From a virus: a stretch of DNA of 64,000 bases. The position numbers were made by a program, and so were the translations under genes. The notes under the pieces were generated by a model. That model did no database searches and was not told the DNA's origin. It was given only the letters and a program-made list of their open reading frames with translations. Below, one piece after another: positions 50,678 to 60,600 of this stretch. The stretch covers positions 45,723-109,722 of IMG/VR virus record IMGVR_UViG_3300042731_011319; one strand, 5' to 3'. Numbering within the stretch: the first letter of the stretch is position 1; every line of letters begins with the position of its first letter.

Positions 50678-51232
50678 ATGAGCATACAAATATACAAGCC
50701 AAACAAAAGCAATTCAGGCTGCGGATTCAGCTTCACAATGGGCTACGATAAAAACAGCAAAGAACCAGTTGTTTTCATATCTGCAATCTTGCAACACTCG
50801 TGGGATGCAAAAAACCACAGAGGTACATTTATGGGTAGTAAAGATGACCCGCAAAAAAATATTAGTGTTAAGCTTAATGAGTTTGAATGTGGAGCCATCA
50901 TTTCCTCAATCAAAAGCAGGCATGAATGGAATACATTTCATCAAACTACTGACACTAAAACAACTATTAAATTTAGTCCCTGGGATAAAGAATCATCTAT
51001 CAAGCAATACGATCCTCAATCAAAAGAGTACACGACCAAGAAGCAGATAGTTCCAGCTTTTGGGCTCAGTATATCAAGGAGCAAAGGCAATACATTTAAG
51101 ATGCCACTAGAGCCCGGAGAATTAGAGTGCCTATCCAATTTTCTCAATGTTGTTCTTTCCAGGATTTATGACTACAGAATCAATAAAATAACCCAGAATT
51201 CTTCAAGCGACATCGAACCTTTTGATGACTAA
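50678..51232 (+). CDS. Putative ssDNA-binding or replication accessory protein
   Basis: 184 residues. A beta-rich segment (GCGFSFTMGYDKNSKEPVVF and FECGAIISSIKSRHEWNTFH) with many basic and aromatic residues and a terminal acidic tail ending EPFDD looks like a Whirly/PC4-type or SSB-like DNA-binding protein, but I cannot name a family. Placed in the operon with ssb and sigma factor. Confidence 0.5.
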   Translation: MSIQIYKPNKSNSGCGFSFTMGYDKNSKEPVVFISAILQHSWDAKNHRGTFMGSKDDPQKNISVKLNEFECGAIISSIKSRHEWNTFHQTTDTKTTIKFSPWDKESSIKQYDPQSKEYTTKKQIVPAFGLSISRSKGNTFKMPLEPGELECLSNFLNVVLSRIYDYRINKITQNSSSDIEPFDD

Positions 51233-53138
51233 AAAAAAGAAAATTTTATTTCATAGTAATTTCTGTAAAGCTTTTACTGGTTTTGGTAAAAATACCAAAA
51301 ATGTTTTAAAGTATTTACACTCTACTGGTAAATATGAAATAATCGAAGCCGCGAATGGTTTCCCCCAATCCCACAAAGGGTTATCAACACTACCATGGAC
51401 ATGCATCGGGACACTGCCAGACAATAAAGCTAAACTTGCAGCTTTACAACGAGACCCCAACTTAGCTAAAGCTGCATCTTATGGTTCCGAAACTATTGAT
51501 GACATAATTAAGGAATATAAACCAGACATATATTTAGGTGCAGAAGATATTTGGGCATTCGATAAATACTGGGAGAAAAAGTGGTGGAACAAAATCAACT
51601 GCATGATCTGGACAACCTTAGACTCTGAGCCCTTACTACCCATGGCTGTAGATGCCGCCAAGCATATAAAAAACTATTTCGTATGGGCTAATTTCGCAGA
51701 GAGAGAGATGAATAAATTAGGGCACAGTCATGTTAAATCATTACACGGCATTGTTGACCCCTCAAATTTTAAAAAACAAGATTCCTCTGAATTAAGAAAA
51801 AAATATTTAATCGATAGTAACTGCTTTATTATAGGTTTTGTCTTCAGGAATCAATTAAGAAAAAGTGTGCCTAATTTACTTGATGGATTTTTAAAGTTTA
51901 AGCAAAAGCACCCCAATGCAAATGCAAAACTTTTACTACATACTCACTGGGATGAAGGCTGGGATATCTTGAGGTTAATGAAAGAGAAAAACATTGATCG
52001 ACTTGATATACTCACCACATATTACTGCAATAAATGTAAAAAATATGAGATCAAACCCTTTTCTGGACAAAAGCAAGATTGCAAATTTTGTGGAAGCGCT
52101 GAAAGTCAAAACACCACTAATGTAAAAGATGGTGTTTCTGAACAGCAGTTAAATGAAATTTACAGCTTAATGGATGTCTACTGCCACCCCTTCACTTCTG
52201 GCGGACAAGAACTACCTATACAGGAAGCAAAATTGTGCGAATTAATTACTTTAGTTACTAACTATAGTTGCGGAGAAGAACAATGCACACCAGAAAGCGG
52301 CGGCCTACCCTTAGAGTGGACAGAGTACAGAGAGCCCGGCACTCAATTTATTAAAGCAAGTACATCTCCTCAAAGTATATGCGATCAACTTTCCTTTGTG
52401 TATGAAATGAAGCCTTCGAAAAGGTCTAAAATAGGAAAAAAATCACGAAAATATATAATAGATAATTATTCCCCGAAGGTTATCGGCTCGAAACTAGAGA
52501 AGATACTTGATGATATGCCTTATCATGACTGGGACTTTGATTTTTCTGAACAAAAAAGAAACCCTGATTATAATCCCCCCAAGATAGAAAGTGATTCCCT
52601 GTGGTTGGTTGATATATATAAAAACATATTAAACATGGATGTGAATCCTGAATCAGATGAAGGTCATAAACACTGGATGGAGAAATTAAACTCAGGTTCC
52701 TCTAGAGCAGAAATACTTAAGTATTTCAAAAAAATAGCCAATGAAGAAAATATAAAAATAGATAACTCATTTGAGTTTGAAGATTTTCTCGGGGATGAAA
52801 AAGCCTCCGAAAGAATTGCGGTTGTAATGCCTGAAAGCGCTGGCGATGTATTAATGATGAATTCATTAATGGATAATCTATTTAAAATTTATCCAGATAA
52901 AAAAATATACTTTTTCACAAAACCTCATTTTTATGATTTAATTGAAGATCATCCTGCTATACACAAAGTGTTACCTTACAATAAATCTTTTGATTTAATA
53001 TTTTCCCTAGAAGGCCAAGGAGAATACAAAGGCTTTTTTGATGTCGCATATTTACCCTACGGTTCTACACAAAAATTTCCAACATATACTCATAACGGTA
53101 AAGATGTTATGCAGATTAATTTTTTTGAAGAAGTATGA
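51222..53138 (+). CDS. GT4-DUF4214-GT9(N-terminal half) fusion glycosyltransferase
   Basis: 638 residues, three modules. Residues 1-430 are a GT4-like GT-B enzyme (FVFRNQLRKSVPNLLDGFLK, YSLMDVYCHPFTSGGQELPI with PIQEAK, and an internal four-Cys zinc-knuckle-like YCNKCKKYEIKPFSGQKQDC KFC segment). Residues about 463-510 are a DUF4214 module (LWLVDIYKNILNMDVNPESD ... WMEKLNSGSSRAEIL). From about residue 540, RIAVVMPESAGDVLMMNSLM is the start of a heptosyltransferase (GT9) that stops half-way; the second half is encoded by the next gene, overlapping by ATGA. Confidence 0.78.
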   Translation: MMTKKKKILFHSNFCKAFTGFGKNTKNVLKYLHSTGKYEIIEAANGFPQSHKGLSTLPWTCIGTLPDNKAKLAALQRDPNLAKAASYGSETIDDIIKEYKPDIYLGAEDIWAFDKYWEKKWWNKINCMIWTTLDSEPLLPMAVDAAKHIKNYFVWANFAEREMNKLGHSHVKSLHGIVDPSNFKKQDSSELRKKYLIDSNCFIIGFVFRNQLRKSVPNLLDGFLKFKQKHPNANAKLLLHTHWDEGWDILRLMKEKNIDRLDILTTYYCNKCKKYEIKPFSGQKQDCKFCGSAESQNTTNVKDGVSEQQLNEIYSLMDVYCHPFTSGGQELPIQEAKLCELITLVTNYSCGEEQCTPESGGLPLEWTEYREPGTQFIKASTSPQSICDQLSFVYEMKPSKRSKIGKKSRKYIIDNYSPKVIGSKLEKILDDMPYHDWDFDFSEQKRNPDYNPPKIESDSLWLVDIYKNILNMDVNPESDEGHKHWMEKLNSGSSRAEILKYFKKIANEENIKIDNSFEFEDFLGDEKASERIAVVMPESAGDVLMMNSLMDNLFKIYPDKKIYFFTKPHFYDLIEDHPAIHKVLPYNKSFDLIFSLEGQGEYKGFFDVAYLPYGSTQKFPTYTHNGKDVMQINFFEEV

Positions 53139-54334
53139 GCCATTTAATTGAAGAGTATGCCAAATGCTTAGGCGTAAAAATTACCAAACCCCAGATATCT
53201 TCTCATTTTTTTCCGATCCAATGTGATAAATATATAACGATTCAAAGTACTAATAAATTTCAATCCCGTGATTATAGCCATTGGCATCAAGTAGTTTATT
53301 TATTAAAAAAATATATTAAGGATATATCTATTGTACAAGTTGGAGAAAAATCAAATCCCACTATCAAGGGCATTGATATAGATCTAAGAAGCAAAACTAC
53401 CCTCAAGCAATTAAATTATATAATTGAACACTCGAGCCTTCATGTAGGTATAGACAGCTTATGCGTTCACCTGGCTTCGGCATACGATATTCCTTGTGTT
53501 GGACTTTACTCTAACATGTGGTCATCTAATTCAGGACCCGTCTGGCATAAAAATTCTGACTTCATTTGCATAGACTCAGATAAAGGGGAATCAAGGGCTT
53601 GCTACAGCACAGAAGAAGAGCCCAAGACTATCGATAATATCAAACCAGAAAAAGTTGCATCATCTGTACTTAAATTGTTAAATATAAAAAATAAGCTAGA
53701 TTCATACGAAACCTTGAATATTGGTCATCATTATCATACGAAAATTATCGAGGTGATCCCCGACTTTTTACCCGACGAAGACCTATTTGCTAATAGACTC
53801 ATCAATCTTCGTTGTGACTATCTTCTTGAAGAAGACTCTCTTAAGTACTGGTTGCATCGAAAAGTAAATTTAATGATAAATCAAAAAATAGATTTAAATT
53901 TATTAAATTACTTTAAGAAAAATATTGCTGGCTCAACCATATTTCTTGAGGACGATAATATAGATGTAGAGTATCTAGAATCATTAAACTCAATAGGTGT
54001 TAAATACAACTTAATATGCAAAGATAAAAATAAATTAAATGATTATAGATTTAAGTTTTTTGATTTTGTTGTTAATGAGTATATTGTTAACCAGAAAAAA
54101 GACCTTGACTTTTCTTCTAAGCTATGTCATAATACATACTATCATAGTAATAAACTAATCATATCCAAAAATAAATACTACTCAAGTAAAGCTGCATGGA
54201 AAGCAAATGTTCAAAAATCAAGCAATCCAGAAAAAATAATAGATAATGCAGATTTCTGGGAAGAAGTAGATTATATAAACATCTATAATAATTATGACAA
54301 AAAGCAAAAAAACAACCGAAGTTCAAAAAGTTGA
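53135..54334 (+). CDS. GT9 C-terminal half plus extension
   Basis: 399 residues. LHVGIDSLCVHLASAYDIPC followed by VGLYS is the ADP-heptose-binding motif of GT9, but the protein lacks the N-terminal GT9 domain, which is the last part of the preceding gene. The rest (residues about 190-399) is a poorly defined Lys-rich region that I cannot assign. Split, overlapping genes suggest a two-chain enzyme or a frameshifted fusion. Confidence 0.72.
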   Translation: MSHLIEEYAKCLGVKITKPQISSHFFPIQCDKYITIQSTNKFQSRDYSHWHQVVYLLKKYIKDISIVQVGEKSNPTIKGIDIDLRSKTTLKQLNYIIEHSSLHVGIDSLCVHLASAYDIPCVGLYSNMWSSNSGPVWHKNSDFICIDSDKGESRACYSTEEEPKTIDNIKPEKVASSVLKLLNIKNKLDSYETLNIGHHYHTKIIEVIPDFLPDEDLFANRLINLRCDYLLEEDSLKYWLHRKVNLMINQKIDLNLLNYFKKNIAGSTIFLEDDNIDVEYLESLNSIGVKYNLICKDKNKLNDYRFKFFDFVVNEYIVNQKKDLDFSSKLCHNTYYHSNKLIISKNKYYSSKAAWKANVQKSSNPEKIIDNADFWEEVDYINIYNNYDKKQKNNRSSKS

Positions 54335-55100
54335 CAATTCATCTGGTCCATCACTTTTCAATCGTGATGAAAATGGGTTGCTCACTAATGTTCAATATAC
54401 TTTTAATGAAGATGGCTCAATTAACTGGAGAGCCATGGTAAAAGAAGAACACCTATTTCCAAACAGAAGTTGGTTTCAAATGAGAGGAAAAGATACACCT
54501 AGATCTATAGAGGGGTTAGCTGACCACCAACTTTTGATAAAACTTAGTGGCATTAAAGAATTAGCTAAACTTAGAGGATTTTCTGATGTTAGTTATGAAA
54601 CCGTTAAGTGTGAAATAGATCATGTGGCTGTAGTTTGCAAGATGACCTTTCTATCTAACTACGAGACATTTGGCAGTCCTGTCATTTTTCAAGATATGGC
54701 TAATGCTACGCTTGATAATACTAGCAGCTTTGCTACTAAATTTCTTGAAACTATTGCATGCAATAGAGCTTTCGTTCGCTGCGTTAGAAACTTCTTACAA
54801 ATTCATATTGTTGGAGATGACGAAATTGATAAATCAGACTCATCATCACCTAACTATAGCCCAACAAAATCAAAACCTGGAGTTAATCCGTTAAGTCCAA
54901 CTAGCCTATTAAAACAGGCTGCGGAAGAATCTCTATCATGTTCAAGCTTTGAGGAATTTAGAAGTAAATACATAAAGTCTTGGTGGCAAGAAAAAACAGA
55001 TGGAATATATCAAAATGAATCTATCAAGAATGCAGAATCATGGGAAGATATACCAGGCAAAGAGACAAGAATAATTCTTGGTTTAATAAAAAGTTTATAA
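54294..55100 (+). CDS. Putative ssDNA-annealing (Rad52/RecT-like) protein
   Basis: 268 residues. LIKLSGIKELAKLRGFSDVS and FLETIACNRAFVRCVRNFLQ are similar to the central region of phage single-strand annealing proteins (Sak/Erf/Rad52 type), with Ser/Pro-rich linker near 180-210 and an acidic-basic C-terminal region. It overlaps the GT9-half gene by 41 bases, unusually long, so an ATG at a later position could be the true start. Placing it near ssb supports a recombination role, but the family is not proven. Confidence 0.5.
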   Translation: MTKSKKTTEVQKVDNSSGPSLFNRDENGLLTNVQYTFNEDGSINWRAMVKEEHLFPNRSWFQMRGKDTPRSIEGLADHQLLIKLSGIKELAKLRGFSDVSYETVKCEIDHVAVVCKMTFLSNYETFGSPVIFQDMANATLDNTSSFATKFLETIACNRAFVRCVRNFLQIHIVGDDEIDKSDSSSPNYSPTKSKPGVNPLSPTSLLKQAAEESLSCSSFEEFRSKYIKSWWQEKTDGIYQNESIKNAESWEDIPGKETRIILGLIKSL

Positions 55101-55119
55101 AGTTTTTTTATAATACAAC

Positions 55120-55134
55120 ACTAAATAATTTAGT
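55120..55134. terminator. Palindrome between convergent genes
   Basis: ACTAAAT-A-ATTTAGT, a perfect 7+1+7 palindrome in the 35-base gap between the plus-strand annealing-protein gene and the minus-strand RCC1/FGE gene. Position suggests a two-way terminator. A weaker TTATAAA/TTTATAA hairpin with a T-run (55095-55113) lies beside it. Confidence 0.5.
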
Positions 55135-55135
55135 A

Positions 55136-57628
55136 TTAGCTAATTTTAATTAATGCTATACGAAATCCAACGTTGTTACTTTGGTTATCAGGTGTGCGGA
55201 TGGTGCGGTAGGCTGAACGCGAGTACGAGTCTGGATATTGCCACGAACCACCCCGCATGACCCGCTTATCGCCCGTAGCTGGACCCTCAGGATCTGTTTG
55301 AGCATCCGAACTGTACCAATCATACCAATCCGCCGTCCATTCAAAAACGTTCCCATGCATGTCAAAAAAGCCCCATGGGTTCGCACTGTAAGAACCTACA
55401 TCGGTAGTTTCATTTATCGTACCACCATAATTGGCATCGCTTGTACTGATCGTGTCTCCCGTCGAGTAAACCGTGGTGGTACCTGCCCGGCAGGCATACT
55501 CCCACTGAGCCTCGGTGGGCAATACATACGCCCACCCCGCAGAGATATTACCCGCCTCCTGTGCATTTAAACGGGTAAGGAATTTTTGAATATCATCATG
55601 TGAGACCTGCTCCACCGGACGATTGGGATTGCCAGAGAAGTTGCTCGGCGTGGCATTAAGTCCATCTGTATTCCCCGTCATCACCGCTTCGTACTGGGCC
55701 TGTGTAACCTCATATTTTCCCAAGTAAAAACCTTCAGTTAGGGTAACAGCGTGCGGTGAAGCATAATTGATATCATTTTGCCCCATGGTAAAAGTACCAG
55801 GTTCTACCCAGAGCATTTCCAGATTTTTATCAGTTTCATTTAGAGCTAAAGGTGCGGTATATTCGGTGGCAATAGGTTCTGCTACAACTACATCCTCAGC
55901 AGGCATAGAAAATGTTTTAAAAGGTCCATCTTCTGTAAGGGTAATCTCTTGAGACGAAGATTTACCCTTTGCAGATGCAATGTTTCCGCTGACATAGACC
56001 TCATCATTCTCCTTGTATAAAGGATAAATCGCTGGTGGGTTGTCGGTTGGATCAATTTCGGTACTATTCATAACAGAATAACCACCATTGGAGGGCCATG
56101 CATTCGGTGCAGTGTAAATTACATTTTCCATATAACCACCATTGGTTACTCCATTATACGCATTTGACCCGCAAAATAAGTAACCATAGGTTAGGAACAT
56201 TGGATGGCGCCTAGTTATAACTAGGTATTTATGACCTAAAAAGAAATCAGATATGGAGTTCAGCTGCATACTATTTGAGTTCAGTGCACCATAATTAGAG
56301 TAACTACCATAGCTAAGAACTCTTGTGGGATGGAATTGATTGTCGGGATATGAGACCTGCTCAATTTCCTTCCCTTGGCCTAACTGACCGTCTCTACCTT
56401 CGCCAAAAGTATATAAGAAAGTATCCTTTCCTAGGATGTAACTATTTCCATCCTGAACTCCAATTTTAATTGCATTTGTAAAAACTTCTATATCTTCAAA
56501 TGTTGCTGGGAAATCACCATAACTGCCGCTTTCCATAGGTGCCATAACTGGAGTTGCGTAATTTACGGGAAAAACAGAAGAGGAAATCCTTGACCCGTAC
56601 CCACATGCACCCCGGTAAGCACTATCGGAACATGTAGAATAAACCGTTCCATCCTTCTTTAAATAAAGAGCATGTTTAACACCTGCGGCAACATCAACAA
56701 TATCGCTAAGTAAATGCTCGTTAGTAAACCTCATTCCATCGCCACCTTGAGACCGCAATGCCTCTGCTACATTTAGTGTATCATCAGTTAAGTGACTACC
56801 CTTTTCATTCTTGCCAGCCTTATATACATTGCCATCTTTCGTTATAAAGAAAACGGTACGCCTAGCAGAGCATGCATGAATTTTTACAATGTTAGTTATA
56901 GGAACTGCTGTCGACTGATCGGCTGTTCCTAAATTGTCTATATGGTAGCACATTACATCTACGGGATAAGTGGTTACCGCATTCGCCCCGTTATCAATTA
57001 ATTCAGTGGCACGACCAACCTGCACTACAGTTCCATCTTTTTTTAAAATAAAGGTGGATTCATTAAAAATTGCAACATCTACAACATCCGTAATTGGCAC
57101 TATTGTATTACCCACCATTTCGTGTGACATGTAGTAATATCCAGATTCTATGCATTGCCTAGGGTGACATACATGAGATTCATCTATTGGCGAATTAGTT
57201 GTTCCATCAGGCACATGCAGTTCTACATGACTAAATGTACTTAACGAATCGTCGCTCCATCCCAGTGCCAACTGCCCATAATTATTTCTTCCACAAGCAT
57301 ATAGGTTACCCTGTTTGGTAATGAAAAATGTTGAAGTTCCTGCATTTCTTACAGATACAACATCTGCAGGATTAAATTCAGTAAGAGCAGTATAATTTAT
57401 ATGATCTTTGTCCGAGTAAAATATTCCATGTTCAGCAGGTAGAACTGGAGCTTCCCATACAGTATTAACATCAGTGCCGTGCGAGGAATCTGATGCGTAG
57501 TCGTACCCAACGCCAAGTGTGCCGTACTGATTAAGCCCGCTCGCAATTACCTGTCCTCCGCCGATGCGGATATGCCTACCATCCCTTGCGGTTATAGTGT
57601 TTATGTTAATACTGTTATTTAAGCTCAT
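55136..57628 (-). CDS. RCC1-repeat protein with C-terminal FGE-like C-type lectin fold
   Basis: 830 residues. Residues 1-470 hold RCC1-like blades (repeated 'xFxxTKxGNxYAxGxNxxGQLxxG', e.g. FFITKQGNLYACGRNNYGQL), expected to form a seven-bladed propeller. The C-terminal 220 residues are an FGE/SUMF1-like domain (LWVEPGTFTMGQNDI, LGKYEVTQAQYEAV, YVLPTEAQWEYACRAGTTTV, FFDMHGNVFEWT, VMRGGSW). The two catalytic cysteines of true FGE are replaced by Tyr and Ser in SWQYPDSYSRSAYR, so it should not make formylglycine. It is likely a surface adhesin. Its C-terminus looks like the variable end of DGR target proteins. GC-rich (33 of 60 bases at 55261-55320). Confidence 0.8.
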   Translation of the reverse strand: MSLNNSININTITARDGRHIRIGGGQVIASGLNQYGTLGVGYDYASDSSHGTDVNTVWEAPVLPAEHGIFYSDKDHINYTALTEFNPADVVSVRNAGTSTFFITKQGNLYACGRNNYGQLALGWSDDSLSTFSHVELHVPDGTTNSPIDESHVCHPRQCIESGYYYMSHEMVGNTIVPITDVVDVAIFNESTFILKKDGTVVQVGRATELIDNGANAVTTYPVDVMCYHIDNLGTADQSTAVPITNIVKIHACSARRTVFFITKDGNVYKAGKNEKGSHLTDDTLNVAEALRSQGGDGMRFTNEHLLSDIVDVAAGVKHALYLKKDGTVYSTCSDSAYRGACGYGSRISSSVFPVNYATPVMAPMESGSYGDFPATFEDIEVFTNAIKIGVQDGNSYILGKDTFLYTFGEGRDGQLGQGKEIEQVSYPDNQFHPTRVLSYGSYSNYGALNSNSMQLNSISDFFLGHKYLVITRRHPMFLTYGYLFCGSNAYNGVTNGGYMENVIYTAPNAWPSNGGYSVMNSTEIDPTDNPPAIYPLYKENDEVYVSGNIASAKGKSSSQEITLTEDGPFKTFSMPAEDVVVAEPIATEYTAPLALNETDKNLEMLWVEPGTFTMGQNDINYASPHAVTLTEGFYLGKYEVTQAQYEAVMTGNTDGLNATPSNFSGNPNRPVEQVSHDDIQKFLTRLNAQEAGNISAGWAYVLPTEAQWEYACRAGTTTVYSTGDTISTSDANYGGTINETTDVGSYSANPWGFFDMHGNVFEWTADWYDWYSSDAQTDPEGPATGDKRVMRGGSWQYPDSYSRSAYRTIRTPDNQSNNVGFRIALIKIS

Positions 57629-60600
57629 TCTGATTCAACTGTGAAAAGTGTGGTGTTTCTATAGCTTGCTGATATATTTACCGAGCCTGGAGCTGTAGGC
57701 ATTGTGAACGTAACAGGATTGCTTGTTGATGTGCCAATACCAGGAACATTAGTCCACTGAACGAATTCATAATCTGTGGGCGGTGTAGCAGTTAATGTAA
57801 TCTGTGATCCGCTTGTATATGTTCCCGTTTCACTCAAATCAGAAGTTATCGAATAATCAAAACTAGAGTTTACTGTAATTGGTAACTTGGGAGCCGTTCC
57901 ATCCACATATCCATCTTCTGGCTCGGTATCAAATCCAGTATAAGAGACACCTATATCCTGGGCGGATTCACTTGCTATAATCGATCTATATGACAATATT
58001 GGGGAATTAGGTGCCTCACTAAACCTCCATTTGTACTCAAATACATGGTGCTTATGAGGAATATTATCATAGTAGCCACCGCCTTCAATATAAAGACCTC
58101 CAGGTTGCCCAGTATACTGATCAGCATCAGCAACATTTGGGATTGGGTAAATTTTAAAGTCTTGAAGAAACCCATAATGTTCCTGAGAGTCGTTACCCAA
58201 TATTCCAACATACGCCTGTGTGGACTCAGCAACCATTTCATATCCCTCTCTACCCAAACTAAATCCCCCAGTAAATATGAACCCAAATGCGGGATCGTCA
58301 TATTTTGAAAGATACGCCATAGATGTACTGGTTCGGCTTCCAGTATACCAAGCACCGTCTTCACCATTTGCATTTGCAACATATACTCGTATTGTAGTTA
58401 CAACATCACGGTACTGAATCTCACTCCCCCACCTAGTATCCGGCAAGTTAGTGGTAGTGAACTCCCAGTCTGAAAGTGTTATCCCAGGAAATGACTCACT
58501 TGTCGTAAAACTGGAAGGAATTACAAAATAATTCATGGCTGGAGCTCCATTCGCTACATAATTCGCCGTTACAGTAACATCGCTTGACGGCATCGTAAAC
58601 TTTACAGCATTTGTATTGGCGTTCGTGCTGTCCACAAATGTAACACTAGGGCTAAACGACCAAGATGAAAACTCGTATCCCGATGGCGCAGTAGCTCCAA
58701 GTGTTACGGTTGAGCCTGGAGCATAACTATCCCCTCCGATTTCTTCACCATCTCCACTTACGGTTACTGCATAAGTAATTAGTGTATAATTGGCGGTTGC
58801 AGTAACATCGCTTGACGGCATCGTAAACTTTACAGCATTTGTATTGGCGTTCGTGCTGTCCACAAATGTAACACTAGGGCTAAACGACCAAGATGAAAAC
58901 TCATACCCCGATGGCGCAGTAGCTCCAAGTGTTACGGTTGAGCCTGGAGTATAATCATTCCCTCCGGTCTCCTCACCATCTCCACTGACGGTTACCGTAT
59001 AAGTATTTTGTGTATAACTCGCCAACAAAGTTACATTTTCTGATGGCATAGTTAAATTAAAAACATTATTACCTACAGGGTCTTCAGTGACCGCCACAGG
59101 ATTGCTGCTTGTGTCTCCTGATGCGGATATTGAAACGAGGGAATGATCCGGCTGAGGTAATATTGCAAACGAAAGTATTTTTCCTTCATTTGATAAAATA
59201 ATTCCAGATAATTGTAAGTCACTTATATTTGATTGTATAGGATTTTTATTCGTCGAACCACCACTAGTGCCGTTTCCTAATTGGTCAAAATCATTTGAAC
59301 CCGAAGCCCATGCATTGCTATCGCTTTTTAAATATGCCGCATGACTTCCGCCTGCCGATATTCCGACCACTCCGTTAAATATAGAATTATCCACATTAGT
59401 TACCTGCACTGGATTGTTTCGATCCGTAGTTGTACCATCTCCTAATTGGCCTTTGATATTTAAACCAGCTGCCCAAACCGTGGTATCGCTCTTCGAATAC
59501 AACGTGTGATAATTTCCTGCCTCTACCGCTATAACATCAGTAAAATCAGTCGTGTTTATATTCTTTACTTGGGTAGGATAATTTCTATCCGTGGTTGTAC
59601 CATCTCCTAATTGGCCAAAATTATTTCTTCCGGCCGCCCACACTGTACCATCATTCTTTAAATACAGGGTATGATAACTTCCTGCAGATATTCCTACAAT
59701 TTCGCTCAGAACAGTACCATCTGCATGCTTCACCTGTACCGGATTGTACCTTGCGTTTTGGGTACCGTCCCCTAATTGGCCGTAAGTATTCGTTCCTGTC
59801 GCCCACACCGTGCCATCACTCTTTAAATACACCGTGTAATTCGATCCTGCCGCTATCTCTATAACATCAGTAAAATCATTTCCATTTTGGTTTTTCACCT
59901 GAATAGGGCTGTCATAGCTATCAGTCGTACCGTCACCCAATCCGCCATAATTACCATAACCTACCGCCCACACCGTACCATCACTTTTCAAATACACCGT
60001 GTGAAACTCACCTGCTGATACCGCAACTACTTTGTTAAATTCAGCACCATCCGCATGTTTCACCTGTACGGGATTATTTCTTTGTGTTTTGCTACCGTCT
60101 CCTAATTGCCCGCTATTATTCCTTCCCACTGCCCACACCGTACCATTGCTCTTCAAATACACTGCGTGATTATAGCCTGCTTCTACCTGTATAATATCAG
60201 TAAAATCAGTTGCGTCTAGATTTTTCACTTGAGTGGGATTATTTGTATTCGTGGTTGTACCGTTTCCTAATTGTCCGTAATAATTATGACCCACTGCCCA
60301 AGCGGAACCATTCTCCCTTAAATATACTGTGTAATTGTTTCCTGCGGAGATAGATTTTGTACCTTGAAGAACTCCACCTGTGATGTCACTAGTCATACTG
60401 TAGATATTAGCTTTAAACTCCACGTTAAGTACAGGGGCACTTGTTGCACCGCTGGGCATCGTAAATTTAAAGTTTGGAGCGGTCGGATCAGGATCAACTG
60501 TAACAGCAACACTATTAACAGTTACTGTAACCGTATCGATTTCTTGTCCAGATGGTATATCAGTAACCGTAAATTTTACAACCTCACCGGCTTCTACATT

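Noticed and set aside
54294-54900. Calling the annealing-like protein RecT or Rad52 outright
   Set aside because: Only weak motif similarity was seen, so it is listed as a candidate.
55136-55800. Annotation of the 3' end as a sulfatase-modifying FGE enzyme
   Set aside because: Both active-site cysteines are missing, so only the fold is claimed.
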